A DNA stretch of 8,772 nt from Clostridiaceae bacterium (GTDB lineage Bacteria > Bacillota_A > Clostridia > Acetivibrionales > Acetivibrionaceae), in contig JAAZCB010001054.1 of assembly GCA_012513545.1 (NCBI GenBank), positions 1 to 8,772 on the forward strand, written 5' to 3'. The notes below the pieces were generated by a model. That model was given only the letters and a program-made list of their open reading frames with translations, did not search any database and was not told where the DNA came from. Below, piece by piece: positions 1-7,417 of the stretch. The first letter of the stretch is position 1. Every line of letters starts with the position of its first letter. The position numbers and the translations under genes are program-made.

Positions 1-554
1 GATTACAGCTTTACAAAATAGCAGGCTTTGTTCTTGGGATGACTGGCATAGTAATTATTTCAACAAACAGCCTGAACCTTGAAACCCTAAACATAAAAAG
101 TCCCTTTTTGGCATTGCTGTCAGCAGTTTTATACGGGCTGTATACTGTTTTGGGAAGAAGGGTATCTTCCAGAATAGGAAGCTTAAAAATGAATTCCTAC
201 TCATTTCTGATTGGAAGTTTGATTTTGCTGCCATTATTATTGATTTTTCGCATGCCTGTTATAAGTTTTGATACCACGGCTGCAATTCAGGTAATATATC
301 TGTCATTTTTTGTTACCGGTCTGGCATATCTGACCTATTTTAAAGGCCTTACACTTGTGGGAGCAAGCAGCGGTTCTCTTGTTTTTTTCCTTAAACCTGT
401 CCTTGCAGGTGTTTTTGCAATTATTTTCCTAAGAGAACACTTTACCTCAAATCTATTTATTGGTACATTATTTATTCTATTCGGGATAATAATTATTATT
501 TATTGGAAGGATATAGTAAGAAGTAAAGTTTTATTCAGAAATCTGTTTAATTAA
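1..554 (+). CDS. DMT-superfamily transporter (EamA domain), 3' part only
   Basis: This is the C-terminal 183 residues of an inner-membrane permease; the reading frame is open from base 3, so the 5' end lies outside the window. About six hydrophobic segments are visible. They include one ending GMTGIVIISTN, a pair around PFLALLSAVLYGLYTVLG and SYSFLIGSLILLPLLLIF, and a last pair around FFLKPVLAGVFAIIFLREH and LFIGTLFILFGIIIIIYW. The final pair, with Pro in the ninth helix, a short REH link and a Gly-rich last helix, is typical of the second EamA repeat of ten-helix drug/metabolite transporters. The ATG at 39 is internal: coding-quality sequence continues upstream and no ribosome site precedes it. 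Substrate cannot be told from sequence; members export amino acids, metabolites or drugs. It ends 97 bases before the CheW gene. Confidence 0.85.
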   Translation, partial: LQLYKIAGFVLGMTGIVIISTNSLNLETLNIKSPFLALLSAVLYGLYTVLGRRVSSRIGSLKMNSYSFLIGSLILLPLLLIFRMPVISFDTTAAIQVIYLSFFVTGLAYLTYFKGLTLVGASSGSLVFFLKPVLAGVFAIIFLREHFTSNLFIGTLFILFGIIIIIYWKDIVRSKVLFRNLFN

Positions 555-574
555 TACTTGTATAATTCCGATAT
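548..574 (+). promoter_or_regulatory. Candidate sigma-D (sigma-28) promoter for the CheW gene
   Basis: TAAT (548-551), a 15-base spacer, then TCCGATAT (567-574). This matches the Bacillus sigma-D consensus TAAA-N15-GCCGATAT at 10 of 12 positions. It lies 77 bases upstream of a chemotaxis-type gene, the expected client class. The -35 half overlaps the stop region of the transporter gene. No good sigma-A promoter was found in the same gap. Match and spacing are seen; the sigma assignment is inferred. Confidence 0.45.
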
Positions 575-651
575 ATTATTGTAACGTAATATTTGATTAT
601 CAGTATGTAGATTAAGCATGGATAAAAACATGTTCCAGGAGGTAGTAGCTT

Positions 652-1131
652 ATGGATGCAATACAGGTTGTAGTATTTGGTCTGAATGGGGAAACCTGCG
701 GAGTAGATACCTCTCAAATTAATAGTATCCTTAAGTATGAAAAAATCATCATCAGTCCTGATATACCTGAATTTGTTGAGGGTGTTGTTGAAGTAAGGGG
801 AACTTGTGTACCAGTTGTTAACCTTAATAAAAGATTCGGGCTGGGTGAAACTGAGTTTTGCAAAAAAACAAAGATTATTATTACGCAGATAGGTGAACGC
901 CTAATAGGCTTTGTAGTCAACGATGTATTTGAGATATACAAGTTGTCACCTGAAAATATTGAGACAGCTCCTAAGTTAATTCAAAGAGTGGGTAATGCAT
1001 ATATAAGAAAGGTAGGGAAAAAGGAGGATAAGCTTATTTCTATTATTGATCTGGAGGCGGTTCTGACAGAGAATGAGCTTATGAGACTTGAGGAATACCT
1101 AAAAGACCTTGAAGAGAAAGAAGAAGAATAA
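652..1131 (+). CDS. cheW: CheW-like chemotaxis adaptor protein
   Basis: A 159-residue single-domain CheW-family protein, cytoplasmic. CheW couples chemoreceptor (MCP) tips to the kinase CheA in the signalling array. Family marks: the opening strand QVVVFGLNGETCGVDTSQI (residues 5-23), then VEGVVEVRG (42-50) followed by VPVVNL and KRFGL (53-64), which are the conserved core around the receptor/CheA-binding face, and the late strand KLISIIDLEAVL. The length fits stand-alone CheW. The tail is an unusually acidic helix (residues 141-159, ending EEKEEE). Start: ATG at 652 with AGGAGGT at 637-643, an 8-base gap. No other chemotaxis gene is in view, so it may be an orphan CheW serving receptors encoded elsewhere. 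A sigma-D-like promoter sits upstream and a hairpin terminator follows. CheW-like proteins also occur in non-chemotactic signalling arrays. Confidence 0.88.
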   Translation: MDAIQVVVFGLNGETCGVDTSQINSILKYEKIIISPDIPEFVEGVVEVRGTCVPVVNLNKRFGLGETEFCKKTKIIITQIGERLIGFVVNDVFEIYKLSPENIETAPKLIQRVGNAYIRKVGKKEDKLISIIDLEAVLTENELMRLEEYLKDLEEKEEE

Positions 1132-1145
1132 TTTAACAAGTAAAT

Positions 1146-1171
1146 AAAGGTGGAGTATAAGCTCCACCTTT
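1146..1171. terminator. Bidirectional hairpin terminator between cheW and ychF
   Basis: A perfect 10-bp inverted repeat, AAAGGTGGAG (1146-1155) and CTCCACCTTT (1162-1171), with a 6-base loop. It lies 14 bases past the CheW stop and 36 bases past the ychF stop on the other strand, as expected where two genes converge. Each strand ends in T-rich but interrupted sequence (CTTTATTT on the minus strand), so termination strength may be moderate. Confidence 0.75.
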
Positions 1172-1207
1172 ACTATAAGACTTATAAAAAATAAAATCCG
1201 TCAGATG

Positions 1208-2302
1208 TTATACATTAAACCTGAACAGTGTAACATCTCCGTCCTGCATAACATATTCCTTTCCTTCCGATCTGACAAGTCCCTTTTCCTTGGCAGTGTT
1301 GTAAGAACCATTCTCGATAAGATCCTTGTAGCTTACGATTTCTGCACGTATAAATCCCCGTTCAAAGTCTGTATGAATTTTTCCGGCTGCCTGTGGAGCT
1401 TTTGTTCCTTTTACTATTGTCCATGCCCTGACTTCCTGAGGTCCGGCAGTAAGAAAGCTTATTAAGCCCAGAAGCTTGTAGCTGGCTTTAATGAGCCTGT
1501 CAAGACCGGATTCGGACAAACCGAGCTCTTTTAAAAACTCTTCTTTTTCTTCCTCCTCAAGCTGTGCAATTTCTTCTTCAATTTTGGCACAGATAAGCAT
1601 AACCTGGGAGCCTTCCTTTTCGGAGTAATCAAGCAGTTCCTTTAACAGCGGGTTGGGCTTGCCGGAGGTAAGGTCTGACTCTGAAACATTTGCAGCGTAT
1701 ATTACCGGCTTGGAAGTGAGCAGGAAAAGCTGATCTACGACCTTTTCCTCTTCAATGTCAAAATTCATGGTTCTGACAGTTTTTCCTTCTTCAAGGGTTT
1801 TCATAATTCTTTCATAAAAATCCAATTCAACCTGGTACTTTTTATCGCCTGATTTAAGCATTTTTCTGGTCTTGTCAAGCCTTTTCTCCATTGCTTCCAT
1901 GTCGGACAGGATGAGCTCCATCTCAATTGTTTCAACATCGCGTATAGGACCTACTGAGCCGTCGACATGAACAATATTACTGTCCTCAAAGCAGCGTACA
2001 ACATGAATAATTGCATCAACCTCACGTATATGGGATAAGAATTTGTTTCCAAGGCCTTCACCCTTGCTTGCACCTTTAACAAGGCCTGCAATATCAACAA
2101 ATTCAATTGCTGTCGGAGTTACCTTTTCAGGTTTATACATTTCGGCAAGCTTATCAAGTCTTTCATCAGGAACTGCTACTATACCGACATTCGGTTCAAT
2201 GGTACAGAACGGATAGTTTGCTGACTCAGCTCCTGCTTTTGTTATTGCATTAAAAAGTGTACTCTTGCCAACATTAGGCAAACCTACGATTCCCAATTTC
2301 AT
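1208..2302 (-). CDS. ychF: YchF/Ola1-family ribosome-associated P-loop GTPase/ATPase
   Basis: A 364-residue cytoplasmic TRAFAC-class NTPase of the Obg/YchF group. It is known to bind ribosomes, to hydrolyse ATP better than GTP, and to be linked to stress responses and translation. Visible motifs, counted from the preferred start: P-loop GLPNVGKST (7-15), Walker B/G3 DIAG (70-73) followed by LVKGASKGEGLGNKFL, and NVSE (205-208) in place of NKxD, the hallmark of relaxed guanine specificity in YchF. A coiled-coil insertion occupies about 125-180, and a C-terminal TGS domain ends DGDVTLFRFNV. Length matches the family (about 363-366). An in-frame ATG lies three codons upstream at 2311, but the ribosome site directly abuts it, so the ATG at 2302 is chosen. 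It stands alone, convergent to cheW, with its own promoter. Confidence 0.96.
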   Translation of the reverse strand: MKLGIVGLPNVGKSTLFNAITKAGAESANYPFCTIEPNVGIVAVPDERLDKLAEMYKPEKVTPTAIEFVDIAGLVKGASKGEGLGNKFLSHIREVDAIIHVVRCFEDSNIVHVDGSVGPIRDVETIEMELILSDMEAMEKRLDKTRKMLKSGDKKYQVELDFYERIMKTLEEGKTVRTMNFDIEEEKVVDQLFLLTSKPVIYAANVSESDLTSGKPNPLLKELLDYSEKEGSQVMLICAKIEEEIAQLEEEEKEEFLKELGLSESGLDRLIKASYKLLGLISFLTAGPQEVRAWTIVKGTKAPQAAGKIHTDFERGFIRAEIVSYKDLIENGSYNTAKEKGLVRSEGKEYVMQDGDVTLFRFNV

Positions 2303-2311
2303 GTAACACAT

Positions 2312-2320
2312 CTTTCCTTT
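2312..2320 (-). promoter_or_regulatory. Ribosome binding site that fixes the ychF start
   Basis: On the minus strand AAAGGAAAG sits 9 bases before the ATG at 2302 but touches the ATG at 2311, leaving no spacer there. The downstream ATG, giving the family-typical N-terminus MKLGIVGLPNVGKST, is therefore the better start. Confidence 0.6.
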
Positions 2321-2366
2321 CGTGTATTTATATATCTATGAAACTTATGCGTATTCAATAAACTAA

Positions 2367-2395
2367 ATTATATATTATAAGACTTACCAATGCAA
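2367..2395 (-). promoter_or_regulatory. Candidate sigma-A promoter of ychF
   Basis: On the minus strand: TTGCAT (2390-2395), a 17-base spacer, then a perfect TATAAT (2367-2372). The -35 matches 3 of 6. The predicted start is about 58 bases before the ychF ATG. It sits between the end of the glycosyltransferase gene and ychF, so ychF need not depend on read-through. Confidence 0.4.
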
Positions 2396-2425
2396 TAAAG
2401 AATTGGTACAGGGTGCTTGTGCCGG

Positions 2426-3712
2426 TCAGGCTTTTGCAAATTTCTTCGCAAGCAGCATCTTTAGGGGTTCGTAAATAATAAACGCAACCCCGATTGTATA
2501 TATGGGATGAAGAGGGAATACATACCTTGAGTTACCCTCCAGGACAAACATCATTGCATTGAAATAAAGGAAAACAAGTAAAATAAAGGTCGTAAAATCT
2601 GTTTTTCTGTACATTAAAAACCTTATAACAGCATAAATTATAAATGCAAAAAGAACTATATAAAACGGTCTGTATAAAAGTTTCTCAATTATTATAGCCT
2701 TTGTGTACCAGGGATGCCAGGTATTTATACCGGTTGTTAAAGACCACATTATATCATCGGTTTTATACCAGTAGGAGTTGGCAATTCGTTTAACAGCCAA
2801 TGACAGAAAGAATCTGGGATTTTCCTTAATCCATTCTACAGCAAGCTCTTTTCCAAGCTTATGTATGGCCATTTCATCAAAACCTGTATCAGTCTTGTAT
2901 TTTAAGAACGGGCTGTCCGGATATTTATAAGGGTCGCTCCATGAGCCTGTTGCATGGTCATTGTTGTTTACATAGAACACATACCCTCCGTTAGTTGAAA
3001 AAACAGGCTCTCCAAAGGCAAAATAATTCCTCACAAGCCATGGGGTTATGACAAGGGCAACAGATAGTCCGAAAGCCGCAACATATTTTAATTTATCCTT
3101 TATAAGAATGTCTTTCCTTATAAACATATAGAGCACAAAAATAGCCGGAAAGAACATTCCTATGGGTCTTACAAGTGTAAGGTAACCAATAATGATTCCA
3201 ATAATAAACGGGTTGTTTTTATAATAAAACAGGTATATTGAAAGCATCAATAAAGCCGAGAAAAGTATTTCCGAGCAATGTATACTGTTGTAGGTTATTG
3301 CAAGGGGAGACAGGGCAAAAATAAGGAGGGTAATAAATGCAATCCTTTTGCCGAAAAACCTGTCTGCAAGTTTGTATGTCAGAAACATGATTAAGGTTGA
3401 AAGTGCCACGTTAAAAAGCTTTCCAACAATATAGTCGGAACCGAACAGAAAGTAGAGAACAGCAAGTGTTCCGGGATATCCGATTGGCCTGAAGGCAGTG
3501 GGTTGACCGGGCTGACCCACGTAGTAGGGGTATATGCCATTCAAAAAGCCCTTTCCCTGTGAGATTTCAACACCTTTAACATGATACCACATGAAGTCTG
3601 TTTCAGGCACTGTTGGGAAGATAAATATCCACAATAGCCTAAGTATTACACCAATTGCTAATAGTATAGGAAAATTATATTTTTTTAGAAATTCAAATGT
3701 TTTAGCTTTCAT
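2426..3712 (-). CDS. GT-C membrane glycosyltransferase (ArnT/PMT-like, GT39/GT83 type)
   Basis: A 428-residue polytopic membrane protein with the layout of GT-C glycosyltransferases, which move a sugar from a polyprenyl-phosphate donor to an acceptor on the outer membrane face. Visible: first membrane helix at about 14-33; the acidic motif ETD (37-39) in the first outer loop, where GT-C enzymes keep catalytic/metal-binding acids; FRPIGYPG (74-81), typical of the PMT/ArnT loop; a run of helices from about 80 to 215; the conserved TPWLVRNY turn near 213-220; a hydrophilic outer domain (about 220-325); and further helices at about 345-420. Start: ATG at 3712 with GAGGAG 5 bases upstream. A strong promoter precedes it. 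Donor and acceptor cannot be deduced; cell-wall polymer, lipid or protein glycosylation are all possible. It stands alone, with no glycan cluster in view. Confidence 0.82.
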   Translation of the reverse strand: MKAKTFEFLKKYNFPILLAIGVILRLLWIFIFPTVPETDFMWYHVKGVEISQGKGFLNGIYPYYVGQPGQPTAFRPIGYPGTLAVLYFLFGSDYIVGKLFNVALSTLIMFLTYKLADRFFGKRIAFITLLIFALSPLAITYNSIHCSEILFSALLMLSIYLFYYKNNPFIIGIIIGYLTLVRPIGMFFPAIFVLYMFIRKDILIKDKLKYVAAFGLSVALVITPWLVRNYFAFGEPVFSTNGGYVFYVNNNDHATGSWSDPYKYPDSPFLKYKTDTGFDEMAIHKLGKELAVEWIKENPRFFLSLAVKRIANSYWYKTDDIMWSLTTGINTWHPWYTKAIIIEKLLYRPFYIVLFAFIIYAVIRFLMYRKTDFTTFILLVFLYFNAMMFVLEGNSRYVFPLHPIYTIGVAFIIYEPLKMLLAKKFAKA

Positions 3713-3752
3713 AAATACTCCTCAATTTTGTTGTTATTAGCCTTCCTTGTAC

Positions 3753-3782
3753 ATTTTACTTACTCGGAACAATATATGTCAA
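3753..3782 (-). promoter_or_regulatory. Sigma-A promoter of the glycosyltransferase gene
   Basis: On the minus strand: perfect TTGACA (3777-3782), an 18-base spacer, then TAAAAT (3753-3758, 5 of 6). The predicted transcript starts near 3746, giving a leader of about 34 bases that contains the GAGGAG ribosome site. Confidence 0.6.
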
Positions 3783-4238
3783 GGATTATTATGTGTATTG
3801 CTGCAAGTGATTATCAAGGTTGGAGATTTACCGAAAAACACATCTTCCAGGACAATATCTTTATGGGTTAATGAATATCAAGGGAATATTGGTGTTATAT
3901 ACTATCGAAGCATTATGGATATAATAGGGCGAAATGAAACAAAAGAACCGTCCCTGCGTTTCGCTTTATAAGCAAGAAAAGGAATTTGCGGCTGAATCGA
4001 ATAAAGCATTTTAGAACAACAGGTTGACAACTTTATTGTAAAATATAACCCATTTACTAGCTGTACTTTTATTGGCTATGCAAAGAATCGTGAAATAAGT
4101 ACTTTTATATAGAGCAGATTATCTGATTTAAAATGAAGCCAAGGCTTGTAAATATATTATGGGATTTATAAGCCTGACAGCCAAATTGAAGATATAAGGT
4201 ATGCAACCGACAGTAGGCACGATAATGTGAAGGAATTT
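3783..4238. other. Gap between divergent genes; no convincing intact gene
   Basis: This is most of the 593-base space between the glycosyltransferase (-) and nitroreductase (+) genes. A 74-codon TTG-initiated frame (3747-3971, +) has no ribosome site and runs through the palindromic element, so I do not call it. The stretch holds one GAACCGTCCC palindrome (3929-3964) and the start of a 40-codon start-less frame. The rest, about 3965-4110, shows nothing I can interpret. Confidence 0.5.
3929..3964. repeat. GAACCGTCCC-core palindromic element, GCGAAA-armed type
   Basis: GCGAAATG (3929-3936) pairs with CGTTTCGC (3957-3964), eight pairs including one G-T, enclosing an AACAAAA stretch and the core GAACCGTCCC (3945-3954). 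The same core recurs at 7291 and 7514 with different arms. This looks like a short interspersed repeat. From memory, such elements are common in Clostridia, and a link with IS200-like (Y1/RAYT) transposases is possible, but no such gene is in the window. Confidence 0.6.
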
Positions 4239-4274
4239 TTGAAACCTAATAGAAATAAATACTATATTCTTTAA
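4152..4274 (+). pseudogene. Possible decayed coding remnant, 40 codons without a start
   Basis: A frame opening after a stop at 4149 reads YKPDSQIEDIRYATD and then NVKEFLKPNRNKYYIL to a TAA at 4272. The mix of charged and aromatic residues resembles a real protein C-terminus, but there is no start codon or ribosome site and the frame is short. I do not recognise the family. It may be chance; it overlaps the likely nitroreductase promoter. Confidence 0.2.
4239..4268 (+). promoter_or_regulatory. Candidate sigma-A promoter of the nitroreductase gene
   Basis: TTGAAA (4239-4244), an 18-base spacer, then TATATT (4263-4268, 5 of 6). The predicted start is near 4275, about 30 bases before the ATG, leaving room for the GAGGTG ribosome site. 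The region is AT-rich, so chance matches are likely. Confidence 0.4.
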
Positions 4275-4305
4275 GCTAAATAAAATAAATATACGAGGTG
4301 ACAAG

Positions 4306-4932
4306 ATGGACATTTATGAAGCTATATTTTCAAGGAGAACAATTAGAGACTTTGACGAGAGAGAAGTTCCGGGTGATATTGTTAAAAAAATTCTTAATGC
4401 AGGGTTACAAGCACCCACTAACAATCATTTAAGGGAATGGGAATTTATTGTTTTAAATGACAAAGCTGCAAGACTTAATGCAATTGATAAAGTAACCAAG
4501 AATTTCTCAAAAGAAGATGTCGCTGCTATACTGGATAATTGGGGCTGTACAGACCTGGAACAACGTGATATGTACTTTGATGGAATTCCAAAGCAGTACA
4601 AAATGCTTTTGACTGCAGGGTGTCTCATAATTCCGTTTTTCCGTACATATGAACCTCTCCTGAAAACCCAAATTCTTTCGTCCCTAAACGGTTTTGCTTC
4701 GATTTGGTGCTGTATTGAAAATATTCTTCTCGCCGCAGCAAGTGAGGGGATATATGGGGTTACAAGAATTCCTTTTGAGGAAGAAATAAAGCACATTAAA
4801 ACTTGTTTAAACGTACCCGATGACTATGAATTTCCTTGCTATATAGCATTAGGATATCCAAGAGAAGCTGCAAAAACATTTACACCCAAAAATAATTCAA
4901 TTGAATCCAAAATACATTTTAATAATTGGTAA
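4306..4932 (+). CDS. Nitroreductase-family FMN oxidoreductase
   Basis: A 208-residue cytoplasmic flavoprotein; members use NAD(P)H to reduce nitro groups, quinones, flavins or enones through FMN, usually as dimers. Seen: the N-terminal MDIYEAIFSRRTIRDF with R10, R11 and R14 placed to hold the FMN phosphate; APTNNHLREWEF (36-47), the local form of the PSxxNxQPW FMN-binding stretch; the long helix GFASIWCCIENILLAAASEG (129-148), which lies along the dimer interface; and the closing strand ALGYPRE (181-187). Length is normal for the family and no 4Fe-4S domain is present. Start: ATG at 4306 with GAGGTG 5 bases upstream. It lies 166 bases before the flavin enone-reductase gene on the same strand, so the two may serve related redox chemistry, though each has its own promoter. 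Substrate unknown. Confidence 0.9.
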   Translation: MDIYEAIFSRRTIRDFDEREVPGDIVKKILNAGLQAPTNNHLREWEFIVLNDKAARLNAIDKVTKNFSKEDVAAILDNWGCTDLEQRDMYFDGIPKQYKMLLTAGCLIIPFFRTYEPLLKTQILSSLNGFASIWCCIENILLAAASEGIYGVTRIPFEEEIKHIKTCLNVPDDYEFPCYIALGYPREAAKTFTPKNNSIESKIHFNNW

Positions 4933-5008
4933 CTCCATGGTAATTACAAAAAAGGTGGTCGGTGACTTTAGCATGATTTTGATTGGTGATAAATAATTTG
5001 CACTTAAC

Positions 5009-5037
5009 TTGACAACTGGATTTTAATTACATAAAAT
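5009..5037 (+). promoter_or_regulatory. Strong sigma-A promoter of the 2-enoate reductase-type gene
   Basis: Perfect TTGACA (5009-5014), a 17-base spacer, and TAAAAT (5032-5037, 5 of 6). The predicted start is near 5044, about 55 bases before the TTG start codon. It gives the flavoenzyme a promoter separate from the nitroreductase gene. Confidence 0.65.
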
Positions 5038-5052
5038 TAGCTTGGCGAATTC

Positions 5053-5068
5053 ACTGAATACATTCAGT
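5053..5068. promoter_or_regulatory. Perfect 7-2-7 palindrome, candidate operator
   Basis: ACTGAAT (5053-5059), AC, ATTCAGT (5062-5068). It starts about 9 bases after the predicted transcription start and ends before the ribosome site, where a bound repressor would block initiation. Size and form fit dimeric TetR- or MarR-type regulators, but no regulator gene is in the window. The short arms make a terminator unlikely, and no T-run follows. Confidence 0.5.
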
Positions 5069-5084
5069 CTTAATATCCTTTATT

Positions 5085-5101
5085 AAGGGGGCTTTAAATT
5101 G
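5085..5101 (+). promoter_or_regulatory. Ribosome binding site with TTG start codon
   Basis: AAGGGGG (5085-5091) sits 7 bases before TTG (5099-5101). The following residues STKYKKLFEQVKIGSLELKN are the normal N-terminus of this enzyme family, and no ATG or GTG is better placed, so TTG is the start. Confidence 0.7.
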
Positions 5102-7097
5102 TCAACAAAATATAAAAAACTATTTGAACAAGTAAAGATAGGTTCGCTGGAATTAAAAAATCGTTTTGCTATGGCACCGATGGGGCCACTTGGACTAGCT
5201 GATGCAGAGGGTGGCTTTAATCAAAGAGGTATGGAATACTATACTGCTCGTGCTCGCGGTGGTGCTGGCCTTATAGTAACAGGTGTTACTTTTGTAGATA
5301 ATGAAATTGAGGAACATGGTATGCCAAATGTGCCTTGTTCTACACATAAATCCTGTTCACTTTATTCGCACAGCCAGAGAAATGACTGAGCGTATACATG
5401 CTTATGATTCAAAAGTTTTTCTTCAGATGAGCGGCGGCTTCGGTAGAGTAACTATCCCTACTAATTTAGGGGAATTTCCACCTGTTGCACCTTCTCCAAT
5501 CAAGCATTGTTGGCTTGATAAAACCTGTAGAGAACTTACAGTTGCAGAAATAAGAACAATCGTTAAAAAATTTGGAGATGGGGCCTATAATGCAAAGCGT
5601 GCTGGTTTTGACGGAGTTCAAATCCATGCCGTTCATGAAGGGTACCTTATTGACCAATTCGCTATAGCATTTTTTAATCACAGAACAGATGAGTATGGCG
5701 GATCTTTAGAAAATCGTCTGAGATTTGCAAGAGAAATTGTTGAAGAAATAAAGAATAGATGCGGCAAGGACTTCCCAGTAACACTTAGATATAGCCCAAA
5801 AAGTTTTATTAAAGACTGGCGTGAAGGTGCACTGCCTGGTGAAGAGTTCGAAGAAAAAGGGAGAGACATTCCTGAAGGCATTGAAGCTGCAAAATTACTT
5901 GTTCAGTATGGTTATGACGCGCTTGATATAGATGTTGGTTCCTATGATTCATGGTGGTGGAGCCACCCACCAATGTATCAGGAAAAAGGTCTTTATATTC
6001 CTTTTGCTAAAATAATAAAGGATGTTGTTGATGTGCCAATTATTTGTGCTGGCCGTATGGACAACCCTGATTTAGCATTAGGCGCTGTAAATGATGGTGC
6101 CTGCGATATTGTAAGCCTTGGACGTCCGCTTTTAGCTGATGAAAACTATGTAAACAAGCTACGATCAGGAAAAATACACTCAATTCGTCCTTGCTTATCT
6201 TGCCAGGAAGGCTGTATGGGACGTATACAGGAATATTCGGCACTAAACTGTGCTGTAAATCCAGCAGCATGCAGAGAAAAAGAAGCTGAGTTATCTCAAG
6301 CGTTAAGGAGCAAGAAAGTTGTTATAATTGGCGGAGGAGTAGCAGGCTGTGAAGCAGCGAGAGTTTTAGCTTTGCGTGGACATAAACCTGTAATATATGA
6401 AAAATCAGATTGTCTAGGTGGCAATCTAATACCTGGAGGAGCTCCTGACTTTAAAGAAGATGACCATGCTTTAGTTGCCTGGTATGAAAACACACTTAAA
6501 GAATTAGGCGTTGAAATTCATCTATCAAAAGAAGTAAATACAGATGACCTTTTACAAAGTGATGCTGAGTGTGTAATAATTGCTACCGGGTCAAAACCAA
6601 AGATGTTTAGTCTTGGTGACAACAGCAAGGTTTACCTTGCAACAGATGTATTATTAAAAAATGTTGATCCGGGCAACAATGTAGTTATTGTTGGTGGAGG
6701 CTTAGTTGGTTGTGAACTGGCCCTTTGGCTTGCACGTGAAGGAAAAAACGTTACTATTGTAGAAGTACTGAATAAATTATTGGCTGTAAATGGCCCACTC
6801 TGCCATGCAAATTCAGACATGCTTGAAAAACTGGTTCCTTTCAGTGGTGTTAATGTTTTAACCTCCTCAAAAGTTATAAAAACTAATGATAATGGCGTTA
6901 TCGTAGAAGTAAATGGTGAAAAGCGAGAACTTCATGCAGACAGTGTAGTTTTAGCTGTTGGATATAGTTCAGAATCATCGCTATATAGAGAATTAAAATA
7001 TGAGTTCTCAGATATTCATGTTATAGGTGATGCCTGCCGAGTTGCAAACATAATGTATGCCATATGGGATGCTTTTGAGGTAGCTAAGAGCATTTAA
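5099..7097 (+). pseudogene. 2-enoate reductase / 2,4-dienoyl-CoA reductase-type flavoenzyme, broken by a one-base frameshift
   Basis: An Old Yellow Enzyme-class reductase with an added flavin/NAD domain. The family moves electrons from NAD(P)H through FAD and 4Fe-4S to FMN and reduces enoate, dienoyl-CoA or related C=C bonds. The frame opens with TTG at 5099 and reads well to STH (codon 83, 5345-5347). It then needs a +1 shift: dropping one A of 5348-5350 joins it to NPVHF and restores a 665-residue protein, a normal family length. In repaired numbering: FMN barrel 1 to about 350 with APMGPLGL near 26-33; HEGYLI (179-184), whose Tyr182 matches the FadH proton donor; 4Fe-4S ligands C365, C368, C372, C384 (C-x2-C-x3-C-x11-C, as in FadH); FAD motif GGGVAG (411-416); NAD(P)H motif GGGLVG (532-537); closing GDACR (643-647). 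Apart from the shift nothing is missing, so recent mutation or sequencing error is likely. Substrate unknown. Confidence 0.88.
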
Positions 7098-7164
7098 TTG
7101 CGCATTTATCTATAGTTGTTAGGCAAGGCGGAATTCATTGGGTGGGTATTATTTGAAAAAATGA

Positions 7165-7193
7165 CAAGCTATGTATATTATTACATAGCCTTG
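7165..7193 (-). terminator. AT-rich hairpin in duplication copy 1
   Basis: GCTATGTA (7168-7175) pairs with TACATAGC (7182-7189) around a 6-base loop. Flanking CAA/TTG can extend the stem across a bulged C. On the minus strand it is followed shortly by six T (A-run 7156-7161), so its polarity fits minus-strand transcripts. It may also weakly stop the flavoenzyme transcript, whose stop codon is about 70 bases upstream. Confidence 0.45.
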
Positions 7194-7289
7194 ACACTAT
7201 TTAGTTAGTCATTAAACATTCCTAGAAAATGAATAGAAAATAAAATAAAAAGTGAGAAATCTAACTTGATGTGTAGCTTGATGTGTCGA

Positions 7290-7307
7290 GGAACCGTCCC
7301 CTGTCAC
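7290..7307. repeat. GGAACCGTCCCCTGTCAC element, copy 1
   Basis: An 18-base sequence identical to 7513-7530, sharing the GAACCGTCCC core with 3945-3954. The left arm here (GTGTCGAGG) pairs poorly, so this copy is a degraded palindrome. It ends 4 bases before the second duplication unit begins. Confidence 0.65.
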
Positions 7308-7417
7308 ATATATAATGTATGCCATATGGGATGCTTTTGAGGTAGCTAAGAGCATTTAATTGCGCATGTATCTATAGTTGTTGGGCAAGACGGAACTTAT
7401 GGTGTGAGTATAATTTG

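Larger units (their letters stand above)
7050..7311. repeat. Tandem imperfect duplication, copy 1 (includes the flavoenzyme 3' end)
   Basis: A 262-base unit. Its first 56 bases (7050-7105: last 48 coding bases including the stop, plus 8) equal 7312-7367 exactly, and 7223-7273 equals 7458-7508 exactly (51 bases). The middle is diverged, and this copy carries roughly 29 extra bases after its hairpin. It also repeats CTTGATGTG twice (7264-7272, 7276-7284) and ends in an 18-base palindrome element. Confidence 0.85.

Noticed and set aside
573..592. ATATTA/TAATAT dyad after the EamA gene as a terminator
   Set aside because: Only six A-T pairs, no T-run, and it lies just downstream of the likely cheW promoter.
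3747..3971. 74-codon TTG-initiated frame on the + strand
   Set aside because: No ribosome binding site, overlaps the glycosyltransferase promoter on the other strand and runs through the palindromic repeat; the product resembles no family I know.
4024..4049. TTGACA followed by TATAAC
   Set aside because: The spacer is only 14 bases, too short for sigma-A, and no gene starts within reach.
4425..4796. 123-codon minus-strand frame inside the nitroreductase gene
   Set aside because: Antisense shadow of a clear enzyme gene, with no start context and no recognisable domain.
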